Assembly: GCF_902499135.1 (NCBI RefSeq)
Contig: NZ_CABVPR010000027.1
Span: 1-64,000 of the forward strand
Length of the DNA: 64,000 nucleotides
Direction of reading: 5' to 3'
Source: Burkholderia dolosa
Lineage (GTDB): Bacteria; Pseudomonadota; Gammaproteobacteria; Burkholderiales; Burkholderiaceae
Shown: positions 54,756-63,455 of the stretch, piece by piece
Position numbering within the stretch: the first letter of the stretch is position 1
Layout of the letters: each line of letters opens with the position of its first letter
Notes under the pieces: model-generated
Database searches by the model: none
Seen by the model: only the letters and a program-made list of their open reading frames with translations
Told to the model about the DNA's origin: nothing
Program-made: the position numbers and the translations under genes

Positions 54756-54763
54756 GGTATGAT
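54756..54763 (+). promoter_or_regulatory. Extended -10 promoter for the lipoprotein operon
   Basis: TGG-TATGAT fits an extended -10 (TGnTATAAT); -35 candidates (TTGCCC at 54732) have long spacing. It would start a leader of about 295 nt before the GTG at 55066. Confidence 0.5.
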
Positions 54764-54790
54764 CGCGCCAAAGCATATACGGGGCCAAGC

Positions 54791-54940
54791 ATGCGCGATC
54801 AACAGCGCACTGAACAGAACAATGGGGTAACCGGCGCGCGCCACGCTGTCGATCGTCGCGCCGCCTGTCCGTCTCTCGCCGCAACACGTCCGTTGCGCGC
54901 ACTTTCCCTCCGAATACCGACGTCGTCCGCACGGCGATGA
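54791..54940 (+). CDS. Possible leader peptide (uORF) of the lipoprotein operon
   Basis: 49 codons starting MRDQQRTEQNN, inside the long leader between the putative promoter and the csgG-like gene. The stop at 54938-54940 is directly followed by a perfect 13-bp hairpin. The ribosome site is weak (GGGGCCAAGC) and the sequence has no known family, so this may be chance. Confidence 0.25.
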   Translation: MRDQQRTEQNNGVTGARHAVDRRAACPSLAATRPLRALSLRIPTSSARR

Positions 54941-54942
54941 AC

Positions 54943-55019
54943 CGGCTCGCGCGCGTCGCTTCGGCGCGCGCGAGCCGCTCCGTACCGCGATCCCGCCGAT
55001 CGCCGGTCCGCCGGCGATT
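54943..55019 (+). other. Two strong hairpins in the leader of the lipoprotein operon
   Basis: Hairpin 1: CGGCTCGCGCGCG (54943-54955) / CGCGCGCGAGCCG (54965-54977), 13 bp perfect, loop 9 nt. Hairpin 2: ATCGCCGG (54999-55006) / CCGGCGAT (55011-55018), loop TCCG. Neither has a U-tract. They occupy the leader up to about 47 nt before the GTG start. Confidence 0.7.
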
Positions 55020-55065
55020 CGGCACGCCCGTCCCGGGCACACTTTCCACGCAAGGAGACCCAGCA

Positions 55066-55743
55066 GTGAATACTCAGACACGACGCACCGTGGTCGTCGC
55101 GGCGCTGGTCGCCGCAGCGCTGTCCGGCTGCGCGACCGAATCGTCGCGCACGCTCGACGTGCCGGCCGTCAGCAGCGCGCAGAAGCCGTACGCCGGCAAG
55201 CCCGTCGCGATCGCCGTCGGCAAGTTCGACAACCGTTCGAGCTACATGCGCGGCATCTTCTCGGACGGCATCGACCGTCTCGGCGGACAGGCGAAGACGA
55301 TCCTCGTCACGCGCCTGCAGCAGAGCCACCGCTTCAACGTGCTCGATCGCGAGAACCTCGACGAGATCAAGCAGGAAGCGGGCTTCCTGAAGAAGGCGCA
55401 GGCGGTGAAGGGCGCGAACTACGTGGTGACCGGCGACGTGACCGAGTTCGGCCGCAAGGACGTCGGCGACCACCAGCTGTTCGGCATTCTCGGCCGCGGC
55501 AAGACGCAGGTCGCGTACGCGAAGGTCAACCTGAACATCGTCGACACGACGACGTCGGAAGTCGTCGCATCGAGCCAGGGCGCCGGCGAGTTCAGCCTGT
55601 CGAACCGCGAGGTGATCGGCTTCGGCGGCACGGCCGGCTACGACTCGACGCTCAACGGCAAGGTGCTCGATCTCGCGATCCAGGAGGCCGTGAACCACCT
55701 CGTCGACCAGGTCGACGCCGGTGCGCTGAAGGTCGCGAAGTAA
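55066..55743 (+). CDS. CsgG/HfaB-family outer-membrane lipoprotein
   Basis: 225 residues from a GTG with AAGGAG eight bases upstream. Lipobox AAALSGC with C22 as the acylated residue; the CsgG domain starts KPVAIAVGKFDNRS and has DRLGGQAKTILVTRLQQSHRFNVLDRENLDEIKQEA and NYVVTGDVTEFGRK. In curli systems CsgG forms the outer-membrane secretion pore, but there are no csgA/B/E/F genes here. Instead it is followed by DUF4810 and DUF799 lipoproteins, a trio seen together in many proteobacteria whose role is not established. Confidence 0.9.
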   Translation: MNTQTRRTVVVAALVAAALSGCATESSRTLDVPAVSSAQKPYAGKPVAIAVGKFDNRSSYMRGIFSDGIDRLGGQAKTILVTRLQQSHRFNVLDRENLDEIKQEAGFLKKAQAVKGANYVVTGDVTEFGRKDVGDHQLFGILGRGKTQVAYAKVNLNIVDTTTSEVVASSQGAGEFSLSNREVIGFGGTAGYDSTLNGKVLDLAIQEAVNHLVDQVDAGALKVAK

Positions 55744-55824
55744 GCCGCCGAACGACATGCCGCAGCGCGCGCCGGGCCGGCGCCGCGCTCGACCGATTCA
55801 CCACGACATCGAAGAGAAAAGACC

Positions 55825-56268
55825 ATGAAACGGGGTAACTGGCTGCCGGCGACGGCCGCCGTCTTGCTGCTTGCCGGCTGCGCGAACACCACGCCGCCGC
55901 TTTATCAGTGGACCGGCTATCAGCCGCAGGTATACGAATACTTCAAGGGGCAGAAGTCGCCGCAGGAGCAGATCGACGCGCTCGAAAAGGCGCTGCAGGA
56001 GATCCGCGGGAAGGGCCACATGCCGCCGCCGGGCTTCCATGCGCATCTCGGAATGCTGTATGCGAGCATCGGCAGCGAGCAGCAGGCCGAACAGGAATTG
56101 CAGGCGGAGAAGCAGCTGTTTCCGGAATCGTCGACGTACATGGATTTCCTGCTGAAGAAGAAAACCGGCGAGCCGAAGGCCGCGGATCAGAAGACGGCCG
56201 ACCAGAACGGCGCCGCGCAGACGGTCGCTGGTCAGAAGAACGCCGATTCGACCACCGCCAAACAGTGA
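55825..56268 (+). CDS. DUF4810-family lipoprotein
   Basis: 147 residues. Lipobox LLLAGC with C19; the conserved part PLYQWTGYQPQVYEYFKG and the helical SPQEQIDALEKALQEIRGKGHMPPPGFHAHLGMLYASIG (residues about 27-80) is the DUF4810 signature, with a TPR-like look. The tail after residue 115 is low-complexity and repetitive (Ala/Asp/Gln/Lys). Position +1 after Cys is Ala, +2 Asn, so outer-membrane sorting is likely. Middle gene of the trio, 10 bp before the DUF799 gene. Confidence 0.88.
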   Translation: MKRGNWLPATAAVLLLAGCANTTPPLYQWTGYQPQVYEYFKGQKSPQEQIDALEKALQEIRGKGHMPPPGFHAHLGMLYASIGSEQQAEQELQAEKQLFPESSTYMDFLLKKKTGEPKAADQKTADQNGAAQTVAGQKNADSTTAKQ

Positions 56269-56278
56269 CGCGCCTGCC

Positions 56279-56944
56279 ATGTTCAAGACTCTTTCATTCA
56301 AGCTGATGTCCGTGCTGTCGATCGTCGCGCTGCTGAGCGCGTGCGCGCAGCCGGTGAAACGCCCCAACTACACCGCGTTCAAGAAGAGCCAGCCGCGCTC
56401 GATCCTGGTGCTGCCGCCGATCAACGAAACGTCCGACGTTGCGGCGACCTACGGGATGCTGTCGCAGATGACGCTGCCGCTCGCCGAGTCGGGCTACTAC
56501 GTGGTGCCGGTCGCGGTGATGGACGAGACGTTCAAGCAGAACGGCCTGACCAATCCGACGGAGATCCAGCAGACGTCGCCCGCGAAGCTGCGCGAGATCT
56601 TCGGCGCGGACGCCGCGCTGTACTCGAAGGTGTCGCAGTACGGCACCGTCTACCGGGTGCTTGCGAGCGCAACGGTCGTGTCGGCATCGGCGAAGCTCGT
56701 CGATCTGCGCACCGGCGACGTGCTGTGGCAGGGCCGCGCGAGCGCGAGCAGCGACGAAGGCGGCAACAACGGCGGCGGCGGGCTGATCGGCATGCTCGTG
56801 ACGGCCGCGGTCAAGCAGATCGCGAACACGCTGATGGACCAGAGCCACAACGTCGCGGGAGTCACGAGCGGCCGGCTGCTGTCGGCCGGCCCGCCGAACG
56901 GCCTGCTGTACGGGCCGCATTCGCCGAAGTACGGAACCGACTGA
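56279..56944 (+). CDS. DUF799/GNA1162-family lipoprotein
   Basis: 221 residues. Lipobox ALLSAC with C22; PRSILVLPPINETSDVAATYGMLSQMTLPLAESGYYVVPVAVMDETFKQNGL is the core of the GNA1162/DUF799 family, known as a meningococcal surface lipoprotein with a TolB-N-like fold. A Gly-rich loop (GGNNGGGGLIG) is near residue 165. Last gene of the operon, followed by an intrinsic terminator. Confidence 0.9.
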   Translation: MFKTLSFKLMSVLSIVALLSACAQPVKRPNYTAFKKSQPRSILVLPPINETSDVAATYGMLSQMTLPLAESGYYVVPVAVMDETFKQNGLTNPTEIQQTSPAKLREIFGADAALYSKVSQYGTVYRVLASATVVSASAKLVDLRTGDVLWQGRASASSDEGGNNGGGGLIGMLVTAAVKQIANTLMDQSHNVAGVTSGRLLSAGPPNGLLYGPHSPKYGTD

Positions 56945-57038
56945 TCGGCGCAATGCCGGCTCCGCCCGCGCGGCCGCGACGCGAACGCGTTCAGCTGCCC
57001 GCAGCGCGAAGCCGGCGCGTTCCGGGATGTCCGACGAG

Positions 57039-57065
57039 ACGGCCGCGCGCAAGCGCGGCCGTTTT
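57039..57065 (+). terminator. Intrinsic terminator of the lipoprotein operon
   Basis: ACGGCCGCG (57039-57047) pairs with CGCGGCCGT (57054-57062), loop CGCAAG, then TTTT. The heptamer repeat array begins at its end. Confidence 0.8.
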
Positions 57066-57163
57066 GCGTTCGGCGTTTTGCGTTGGGCGTTGCGTTCGGC
57101 GTTCGGCGTTGCGCGTTTCGCATTCCGCGTTGCTCGTTGCTCGTTGCGCGTTGCTCGTTGCGC
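57061..57163. repeat. Heptanucleotide tandem array (GTTNNGC-like)
   Basis: About fourteen 7-bp units GTT(N)(N)GC or close, with one 5-bp interruption at 57089-57093; the last five (57129-57163) are GTTGCTC or GTTGCGC exactly. It lies between the convergent ends of the DUF799 and oxidoreductase genes. Confidence 0.92.
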
Positions 57164-57181
57164 GTGCGGCGCCCGCGCCGC

Positions 57182-58483
57182 TCAATGCACGCCGAACGCG
57201 TCGAGCAGCCGATACCAGCTCATCGCGAGCACGAGCGCCGGCGTGCGCAGCGCCGCGCCGCCCGGAAAGTCGCGGTGACGGATCTTGCCGAACAGGTCGA
57301 AGCGGCTCGCCTGTCCGTCGATCGCATCAGCGATCAATTGGCCCGCGAGCGCGGTCGTGTTCACGCCGTGCCCGGAAAACCCCTGCGCGAAATACATCGT
57401 CGGCGCGACGCGCCCGAAATGCGGCGCGCGGTTCATCGTGATGTCGACGAAGCCGCCCCATGCGTAGTCGATCTTCACGTCCGCGAGCTGCGGGAACGTC
57501 TTCAGCATGTCGTTGCGCATCGCGGCCGCGAGGTTGCGCGGCGGCCGCGTCGAATAGCTGACCTTGCCGCCCCACACGAGCCGCGTGTCGGGCGCCGGCC
57601 GGAAATAATCGAGCACGAAGCGGCTGTCGCAGATCGCCGCGCGCGCGGGCATCAGCGCGGCGGCGCGCGCCTCGCCGAGCGGCGCCGTCGCGATCACGTA
57701 GGTGCCGACCGGCATGATCTTCTTCGCGAGCGCGGGTGCGAGCGAGCCGACGTACGTATTGCACGCGAGCACGACGAAGCGTGCGCGCACGTGGCCGCCG
57801 GCCGTTTCGACGACGTGGCCGCCCGCGACGTCGCGCACGCGCGTCGCGCAGCTGTCCTCGTGGATGCGCACGCCCGCCGCGGTCGCCGCACGCGCGAGGC
57901 CGAGCGTGTAGTTCAGCGGATGAAGATGGCCGCTGTCCGGATCGTACAGGCCGCCGCGATAGCGCGACGACTGCACGTAGCCGCTAAGCTCGTTCTCGTC
58001 GACGAATCGAAAGCGGTCGTAGCCGAAGCGTGTCGCGGCGTCGTCGCGCCAGCGCTTCAGCGAATCGGCATCGCGGCCGGTGTTCGCGGCGGTCAGATAG
58101 CCGGGGACGAACGCGCAGTCGATCGCGTGCTTCGCGATGCGCGACTTCACGAGCGCGAGCGCTTCGAGTCCCATGTCCCAGACCCGCTTCACGTCGTCGG
58201 CCGGCATGAACTGCGCAAACGTGTCGATGCCGCACGCGAACCCGCCGATCAGCTGGCCGCCGTTGCGGCCGCTCGCCGCCCATCCGACCCGCGACGCGTC
58301 GAGCACGACCACCGAATGGCCGCGCTCGGCGAGATTCAGCGCGGCGGACAGCCCGGTGAGGCCGGCGCCGATCACGCACACGTCCGCATCGGCAGCACCG
58401 GCGAGCGGCGCATGGCGCGTCGTATCGTTGACGGTCGCCGCGTAGTACGACGCGGCGTGGGGTTGATTCGCGAATGTCTGCAT
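57182..58483 (-). CDS. PuuB/DadA-like FAD-dependent amine oxidase (second of two)
   Basis: 433 residues. FAD motif VCVIGAGLTGLSAAL near residue 35, then VGWAASGRNGGQLIGGFACG, the gamma-glutamylputrescine oxidase (PuuB/OrdL) signature, and the C-terminal FAQGFSGHGVNTTALAGQLIADAI that closes over the flavin. It is expected to oxidise an amine (gamma-glutamyl-putrescine or another polyamine derivative) with H2O2 or a quinone as electron acceptor. It is 25 bp downstream of a close paralogue, and both lie downstream of a polyamine transporter, which supports a polyamine catabolic role. Confidence 0.87.
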   Translation of the reverse strand: MQTFANQPHAASYYAATVNDTTRHAPLAGAADADVCVIGAGLTGLSAALNLAERGHSVVVLDASRVGWAASGRNGGQLIGGFACGIDTFAQFMPADDVKRVWDMGLEALALVKSRIAKHAIDCAFVPGYLTAANTGRDADSLKRWRDDAATRFGYDRFRFVDENELSGYVQSSRYRGGLYDPDSGHLHPLNYTLGLARAATAAGVRIHEDSCATRVRDVAGGHVVETAGGHVRARFVVLACNTYVGSLAPALAKKIMPVGTYVIATAPLGEARAAALMPARAAICDSRFVLDYFRPAPDTRLVWGGKVSYSTRPPRNLAAAMRNDMLKTFPQLADVKIDYAWGGFVDITMNRAPHFGRVAPTMYFAQGFSGHGVNTTALAGQLIADAIDGQASRFDLFGKIRHRDFPGGAALRTPALVLAMSWYRLLDAFGVH

Positions 58484-58508
58484 GATGTCGAGAACGAAGT
58501 GGACGGGC

Positions 58509-59813
58509 TCAGAACAGCGCGCGCACGCGGTGATACAGCATCCCGAGTTCGAGCGCCGGCTGCCGCCACGCGTCGCCGCCCGGAAAGCGGCGGTGACGCA
58601 GCCGGGCGAACAGGTCGAACGCGCGCGTGTCGCCCGCGATCGCGCCGGCGACCGCGCGCCCCGCAATGCCGGTGAGCGCGACGCCGTGGCCGCTGAAGCC
58701 CTGCACGTAGAAGAAGTTCGGATCGATCGCGCCGAAGTCCGGCGCGCGGTTGCGCGTGACGTCGACGAAGCCGCCCCACGCATGCGCGACGCGCACGTCC
58801 GCGAGCTGCGGGAACACGCGCACCATCCGCCGCCGGATCGTTTCGGCGAGCTCGGCCGGCGACGCACCGGCCGAGCTCGCGCGGCCACCGAACAGCATCC
58901 GGTGATCGGAGGAGAGCCGGAAGTAGTCGAGGAAGAAGTTGTTGTCGCACACGGCTTCGCGTTGCGCGATCAGCGCATCGGCGCGCGCACGGCCGAGCGG
59001 TTCGGTCGCGACGATATACGATGCGACCGGCGCGATGCGCGCGGCGGTCGACGCGGGCAGCACGCCGCCCGGCCCCGCGTTGCAGCACGACACGACGAAG
59101 CGGCAGCGCACTTCGCCCGACGGCGTGCGCACGACCGGCCGCGCGCCGCGCTCGACCGCGAGCGCCGGCGTGTGCGCGTACAGCGCGACGCCTTCGCGGC
59201 GTGCGGCGTCGGCGAGGCCCAGACAATACTTGAGCGGATGCAGGTGGCCCGACAGCGGATCGTAGACGCCGGCGAGATAGCGCGTCGACGCGATGCGTGC
59301 GCGTATCGCGCCGGTGTCGAGCCATGCGAGCGACGGATGTCCCCAGCGCGACGTCGCGGCGTCCATCCACGCGCGCAGATCGGCGACGCGGCGCGGCTTC
59401 GTCGCGACCGTCAGATAGCCGCGCGTGAAGTCGCAGTCGATCGCGTAGCGCGCGATCCGTTCGGCGATCAGCGCGACGCCGTCAAGCGACAGCGACCATG
59501 CGGCGCGCGCACCGTCGGCGCCGAGCTGCCGCTCGATCTCGCCGTCCTTCGCGAAGCCGGTGATCGCCTGTCCGCCGTTGCGGCCCGATGCGCCCCAGCC
59601 GGGACGATGCGCGTCGATCGCCGCGACCGACAGCCCGCGCGCGCGGCAGTCGAGCGCCGTCGACAGGCCCGCGAAGCCCGCGCCGATCACGCACACGTCG
59701 ACGTCGATCGCGTCGTCGAGCACGCGATCGTCGACCGGCGGCCGCACGGCGGTCGCTTCGTAATACGAGTCGCGCGCGAGCGTGTCCGCGCGGCGGCTGA
59801 ACGATTGCATCAT
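58509..59813 (-). CDS. PuuB/DadA-like FAD-dependent amine oxidase (first of two)
   Basis: 434 residues from the ATG at 59813 (GGAG eight bases before it); 59810 is the alternative. FAD motif VCVIGAGFAGLSTAL, PGWGASGRNGGQAITGFAKDG, and YVQGFSGHGVALTGIAGRAVAGAI near the C-terminus, all parallel to the following gene. The two proteins are visibly homologous along their length but well diverged, so they probably act on different amines or different steps. 109 bp downstream of the DUF3138 gene. Confidence 0.87.
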   Translation of the reverse strand: MMQSFSRRADTLARDSYYEATAVRPPVDDRVLDDAIDVDVCVIGAGFAGLSTALDCRARGLSVAAIDAHRPGWGASGRNGGQAITGFAKDGEIERQLGADGARAAWSLSLDGVALIAERIARYAIDCDFTRGYLTVATKPRRVADLRAWMDAATSRWGHPSLAWLDTGAIRARIASTRYLAGVYDPLSGHLHPLKYCLGLADAARREGVALYAHTPALAVERGARPVVRTPSGEVRCRFVVSCCNAGPGGVLPASTAARIAPVASYIVATEPLGRARADALIAQREAVCDNNFFLDYFRLSSDHRMLFGGRASSAGASPAELAETIRRRMVRVFPQLADVRVAHAWGGFVDVTRNRAPDFGAIDPNFFYVQGFSGHGVALTGIAGRAVAGAIAGDTRAFDLFARLRHRRFPGGDAWRQPALELGMLYHRVRALF

Positions 59814-59922
59814 CGAACGGGCTCCATCGGATGCGGCCGGATGCCGATGCGCGCCGCGCATGCCCCCGGCCGGATAAACACGCGGCGCGCCGCCTGCATC
59901 GTGCGGCGCGCTGTACTGCACG

Positions 59923-61497
59923 TCAGAACGAATAGATGAACTGCGTCGCGAGCAGGTCGTTGGACTTGCCGTACGACCCGTCGTTGCGCAGGAACACCTT
60001 GTTGTTCGCCCAGTCGTGCCGGTATTCGACCTTCACGGTGATCTGCTGGGTCGGATAGAACAGCAGGTCGAGCGCGACGTCCTGACGGACCGCGCCCTTG
60101 CAGTCGAAGCCGAGGCCGCCGTTCGCCTTCGACGTCGCGAGGCAGTCCGCATCGACGCCGAAGCCGTTGTACGGATCCATCCCGTTGCCGTTCAGCGCGA
60201 TGCCGCCGCCACCGCCGCCGTTCTTGCGGTTCACGAGCGCATCGTAGCGCAGCGTCACGCCCATGCGGCCGACCACCGGCGCATTGAACTTGCGGTGCGC
60301 GAGCAGCGACAGCCCGTACCATTGCGCGAGCCCGCCGTTGTACGCCGCATGCTGTTGCTGGCCGTAGTCGAGCTCGGCGTTGTACTGCACGTCCGCGAGC
60401 GTGTAGGTCGCGTCGACTTCGCCGAAGAAGAACGTGCCGTAGCCGCTTGGCGCGGCGCCGCCCGGACCGTAGTGGACGACGCCGTCCGCATCGATTGCGC
60501 TCGCGAGCGTCTGCCGGCCGATGTTGAACGAGCCGCCGATGTCGAGCGCGCTCGACCACGTGTAGTCCGCGCGCGCGGTGAAGGTCGGCACCTTGTTGCT
60601 GGTCGTGATCGGATCGCCGAGCGCGTTGGTGCCCGTCTGCGTGACCGAGCCGTACGTGCGGTACTGCTCGTTGCCGACGAAGAACTTCCACGCCCAGTTG
60701 CCCTTCGTGTAGTTCGCGCCCGCGCCGACGTAGCTGCCCGGATCGGAGAAGTCGTACAGCAGGTTGTGCGTGAGCGTCAGCATCTGGTTCGACTGCTGCA
60801 CTTCGTAGCCGCCGAAGCTCGGGATCAGGCCGGCGACGAGCGTCGTCGTCGCGCTGATCGGCACGTTGACGACCGCCGTATTCAGCAGGTTGTCGGTGAT
60901 CGAGCCGCGCGAATTCTGCAGCAGCGTGATCCCGTTGCCGCGGTTCGGCATCAGCGTGATCTCGGCCGACGGCGCCATCGGGCCGACGCCGAACGTCTTC
61001 TTGATGTCGAGGTACAGATCGCCGAACGTGCTGTTGAAGTAGTTGTACGCGTTCTCGTGGTTCGCGAACAGGAACGACGACGTGCCGGCCGCGCGGTTGT
61101 AGATGTAGGTCGGATCGATGTAGCCGGTCACCGACAGGCCCGCGAGCGGCCCGGTGTTCGCCGCGTCGGTCAGCGAGTCGACCTTCAGCTGCTGGTTCGC
61201 GATCTGCTGCTTCATCTCGCTCACTTCGTCGTTGGTCAGCGCGGCCTGCGCGCGGCCGTAATCCGGCGACGACGGATCGGCCGCGACGACGGCCGGCCTG
61301 GCCGGGCCCGCGGCGCCGGTCTGCGCGACGGGCGCGCCGCCCGATTGCGCGGCGAGCTGCGCCTGCATCGCCTTCATCTGTTTCTGCAGCGCGGCAACCT
61401 GCGCCTGCAGCGCCTTGATCTCGGCGGACGTCGAGCCGGCCAGCGCGATGCCCGGCAACGCGCCGGCCACCAGCAGGCAGATCAGTTTCTTCTTCAT
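59923..61497 (-). CDS. DUF3138-family outer-membrane protein with a coiled-coil N-terminus
   Basis: 524 residues. Signal peptide MKKKLICLLVAGALPGIALA, then a coiled coil (AEIKALQAQVAALQKQMKAMQAQLA, residues about 25-50) and an Ala/Pro linker; the rest is beta-rich with alternating aromatic residues and ends FIYSF, a BAM signal. This is the DUF3138 pattern, a barrel protein mostly found in Burkholderia. AAGGAG precedes the ATG. Lying between the Pot-type transporter and the amine oxidases, it may be a polyamine-specific porin; this is inference. GGGGGGG in a surface loop is unusual. Confidence 0.85.
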   Translation of the reverse strand: MKKKLICLLVAGALPGIALAGSTSAEIKALQAQVAALQKQMKAMQAQLAAQSGGAPVAQTGAAGPARPAVVAADPSSPDYGRAQAALTNDEVSEMKQQIANQQLKVDSLTDAANTGPLAGLSVTGYIDPTYIYNRAAGTSSFLFANHENAYNYFNSTFGDLYLDIKKTFGVGPMAPSAEITLMPNRGNGITLLQNSRGSITDNLLNTAVVNVPISATTTLVAGLIPSFGGYEVQQSNQMLTLTHNLLYDFSDPGSYVGAGANYTKGNWAWKFFVGNEQYRTYGSVTQTGTNALGDPITTSNKVPTFTARADYTWSSALDIGGSFNIGRQTLASAIDADGVVHYGPGGAAPSGYGTFFFGEVDATYTLADVQYNAELDYGQQQHAAYNGGLAQWYGLSLLAHRKFNAPVVGRMGVTLRYDALVNRKNGGGGGGIALNGNGMDPYNGFGVDADCLATSKANGGLGFDCKGAVRQDVALDLLFYPTQQITVKVEYRHDWANNKVFLRNDGSYGKSNDLLATQFIYSF

Positions 61498-61604
61498 TGC
61501 GGATTCTCCTTGTCGTGCGGCTGTCAAAATGCGTTTCGGATCGCACGCCGCGCCGGGCGGCGCGCGATCGCTGTCGTCATCGGTACGGGAAGCGGCGCGG
61601 CGCT

Positions 61605-62444
61605 TCAGGCGGTCGCGAACGCCTGTTTCATGTCGGCCGCGCGGCGGCGTTCGCGCGCGATCATCATCCGGTTCACGCCGATCACGCCGATCGTCACCGC
61701 GGTGATGAACAGCGTCGCGAGCGCGTTCATCTCGGGGTTCAGGCCGAGGCGCACGCGCGAGAACACGACGAGCGGCAGCGTCGTCGAGCCGGGCCCGGAC
61801 AGGAAGGCCGACAGCACCAGATCGTCGATCGACAGCGTGAACGACAGCAGCCAGCCCGACAGCAGCGCCTGCGAGATCAGCGGCAGCGTGACGACGAAGA
61901 ACACCTTCAGCGGCGTCGCACCGAGATCGAGCGCCGCTTCTTCGAGCGACTTGTTCATCTCCTTCACGCGCGACTGCACGATGATCGCCACGTACGACAC
62001 GCAGAGCATCACGTGGCCGATCCAGATCGTCACCATCCCGCGGCCCTTCGGCCAGCCGAACATCTGCTCGAGCGCGACGAACAGCAGCAGCAGCGAGATG
62101 CCCTGGATCACCTCCGGGATCACGAGCGGCGCGTTGATCATCCCGGTGTACAGCGTGAAGCCGCGAAAGCGCCCGAAGCGCGCGAGCACGAAGCCGGCCC
62201 ACGTGCCGATCGCGACCGACGCGGTGGCCGTCAGCAGCCCGATCTTCAGCGACAGCCACGCGGCCGCGAGCAACTCGTCGTCCTGCCACAGCGCCGCATA
62301 CCACTTCAGCGAGAAGCCCGACCACACCGTGACCAGCTTCGACTCGTTGAACGAGTACACGACGAGGCTGATGATCGGGATGTACAGAAACAGGAAGCCG
62401 AAGGCGAGAACGCCCGTCGACAGCGGTTTGCTCGGCTTGATCAT
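61605..62444 (-). CDS. potI: Putrescine ABC transporter permease
   Basis: 279 residues, six membrane helices. GFLFLYIPIISLVVYSFNESKLVTVWSGFSLKWYAAL is the PotC/PotI N-terminus; the EAA loop is EEAALDLGATPLKVFFVVTLP; LSFTLSIDDLVLSAFLSGPGSTTLP follows, typical of PotI. Its start overlaps the potH stop by 4 nt (ATGA). It forms the channel with PotH. Confidence 0.92.
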   Translation of the reverse strand: MIKPSKPLSTGVLAFGFLFLYIPIISLVVYSFNESKLVTVWSGFSLKWYAALWQDDELLAAAWLSLKIGLLTATASVAIGTWAGFVLARFGRFRGFTLYTGMINAPLVIPEVIQGISLLLLFVALEQMFGWPKGRGMVTIWIGHVMLCVSYVAIIVQSRVKEMNKSLEEAALDLGATPLKVFFVVTLPLISQALLSGWLLSFTLSIDDLVLSAFLSGPGSTTLPLVVFSRVRLGLNPEMNALATLFITAVTIGVIGVNRMMIARERRRAADMKQAFATA

Positions 62445-63445
62445 TTCGCTTCCTCCAGTTCCTTGACCTGGTAGTACTGGAACAGCGCCATCGGCACGAG
62501 CAGCAGCAGCACCATCGCGACCGTCACCGCGGACGCCATCGGCCAGTCCATGTTGTTGAAGAACTCGTCCCACATCACGCGGCCGATCATCAGCGTGTCG
62601 GCGCCGCCGAGCAGCTCCGGAATCACGTATTCGCCGACGGCCGGAATGAACACCAGCAGGCTGCCGGCGATGATGCCGTTCTTCGACAGCGGCAGCGTGA
62701 TCCGCGTGAACGCGACCCACGGCTTCGCGCCGAGGTCGTACGCGGCTTCGAGCAGCGTGAGGTCCATCTTCACGAGGTGCGCGTACAGCGGCATCACCAT
62801 GAACGGCAGGTACGAATAGACCATTCCGATATAGACGCCCGCGTCGCTGTGATAGAGCCGCAGCGGCGAGTGGATGACGCCGAGCGCGATCAGCGCGTGG
62901 TTCAGCAGACCGTCGTCCTTCAGGATCCCGATCCACGCGTACACGCGGATCAGGAACGACGTCCAGAACGGCAGCATCACGGCCATCATCAGCACGTTGC
63001 GCGTGCCGGGCTCCGCGCGCGCGATGTAGTACGCCATCGGATAGCCGATCAGCAGACACAGCACCGTCGAAACCGCGGCCATCTTCAGCGAGCTCAGATA
63101 GGTCGCGACGTACAGGTCGTCCTGCAGCAGGAACGCGTAGTGCGACAGCTGCAGCGCGAAGTGCACGACGCCGTCCTTGAACTGCACGAGCGACGTGTAC
63201 GGCGGAATGCCCATCACCTGGTCGGCGAAGCTGATCTTCAGCACCAGCACGAACGGCAGCGCGAAGAAGATCGCGAGCCACAGGAACGGCACGCCGATCG
63301 CGACGCTGCGGCCCGACGGCAGAAAGCGCGCGAGCGACGCGAAGCGGCGCGCGCGCGGCGTGACGGTGGAAGAAGCCGCGGCGGACGTCGCGGCGATCGC
63401 GCCGGTCGATACCGGCGCGGAGCGGGTGGAAGCGGACGTTCTCAT
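62441..63445 (-). CDS. potH: Putrescine ABC transporter permease
   Basis: 334 residues. A Ser/Thr/Ala-rich N-terminus of about 30 residues precedes VAIGVPFLWLAIFFALPFVLVLKISFAD; the DDLYVATYLSSLKMAAVSTVLCLLIGYPMAYYIARA block and the EAA loop LLEAAYDLGAKPWVAFTRITLP are diagnostic of PotB/PotH. 10 bp after potG. Confidence 0.92.
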   Translation of the reverse strand: MRTSASTRSAPVSTGAIAATSAAASSTVTPRARRFASLARFLPSGRSVAIGVPFLWLAIFFALPFVLVLKISFADQVMGIPPYTSLVQFKDGVVHFALQLSHYAFLLQDDLYVATYLSSLKMAAVSTVLCLLIGYPMAYYIARAEPGTRNVLMMAVMLPFWTSFLIRVYAWIGILKDDGLLNHALIALGVIHSPLRLYHSDAGVYIGMVYSYLPFMVMPLYAHLVKMDLTLLEAAYDLGAKPWVAFTRITLPLSKNGIIAGSLLVFIPAVGEYVIPELLGGADTLMIGRVMWDEFFNNMDWPMASAVTVAMVLLLLVPMALFQYYQVKELEEAK

Positions 63446-63455
63446 CGCGTCGCCC

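Noticed and set aside
55066-56944. Curli secretion system
   Set aside because: Only a CsgG-like protein is present; CsgA, CsgB, CsgE, CsgF and CsgD are missing from the operon and its surroundings.
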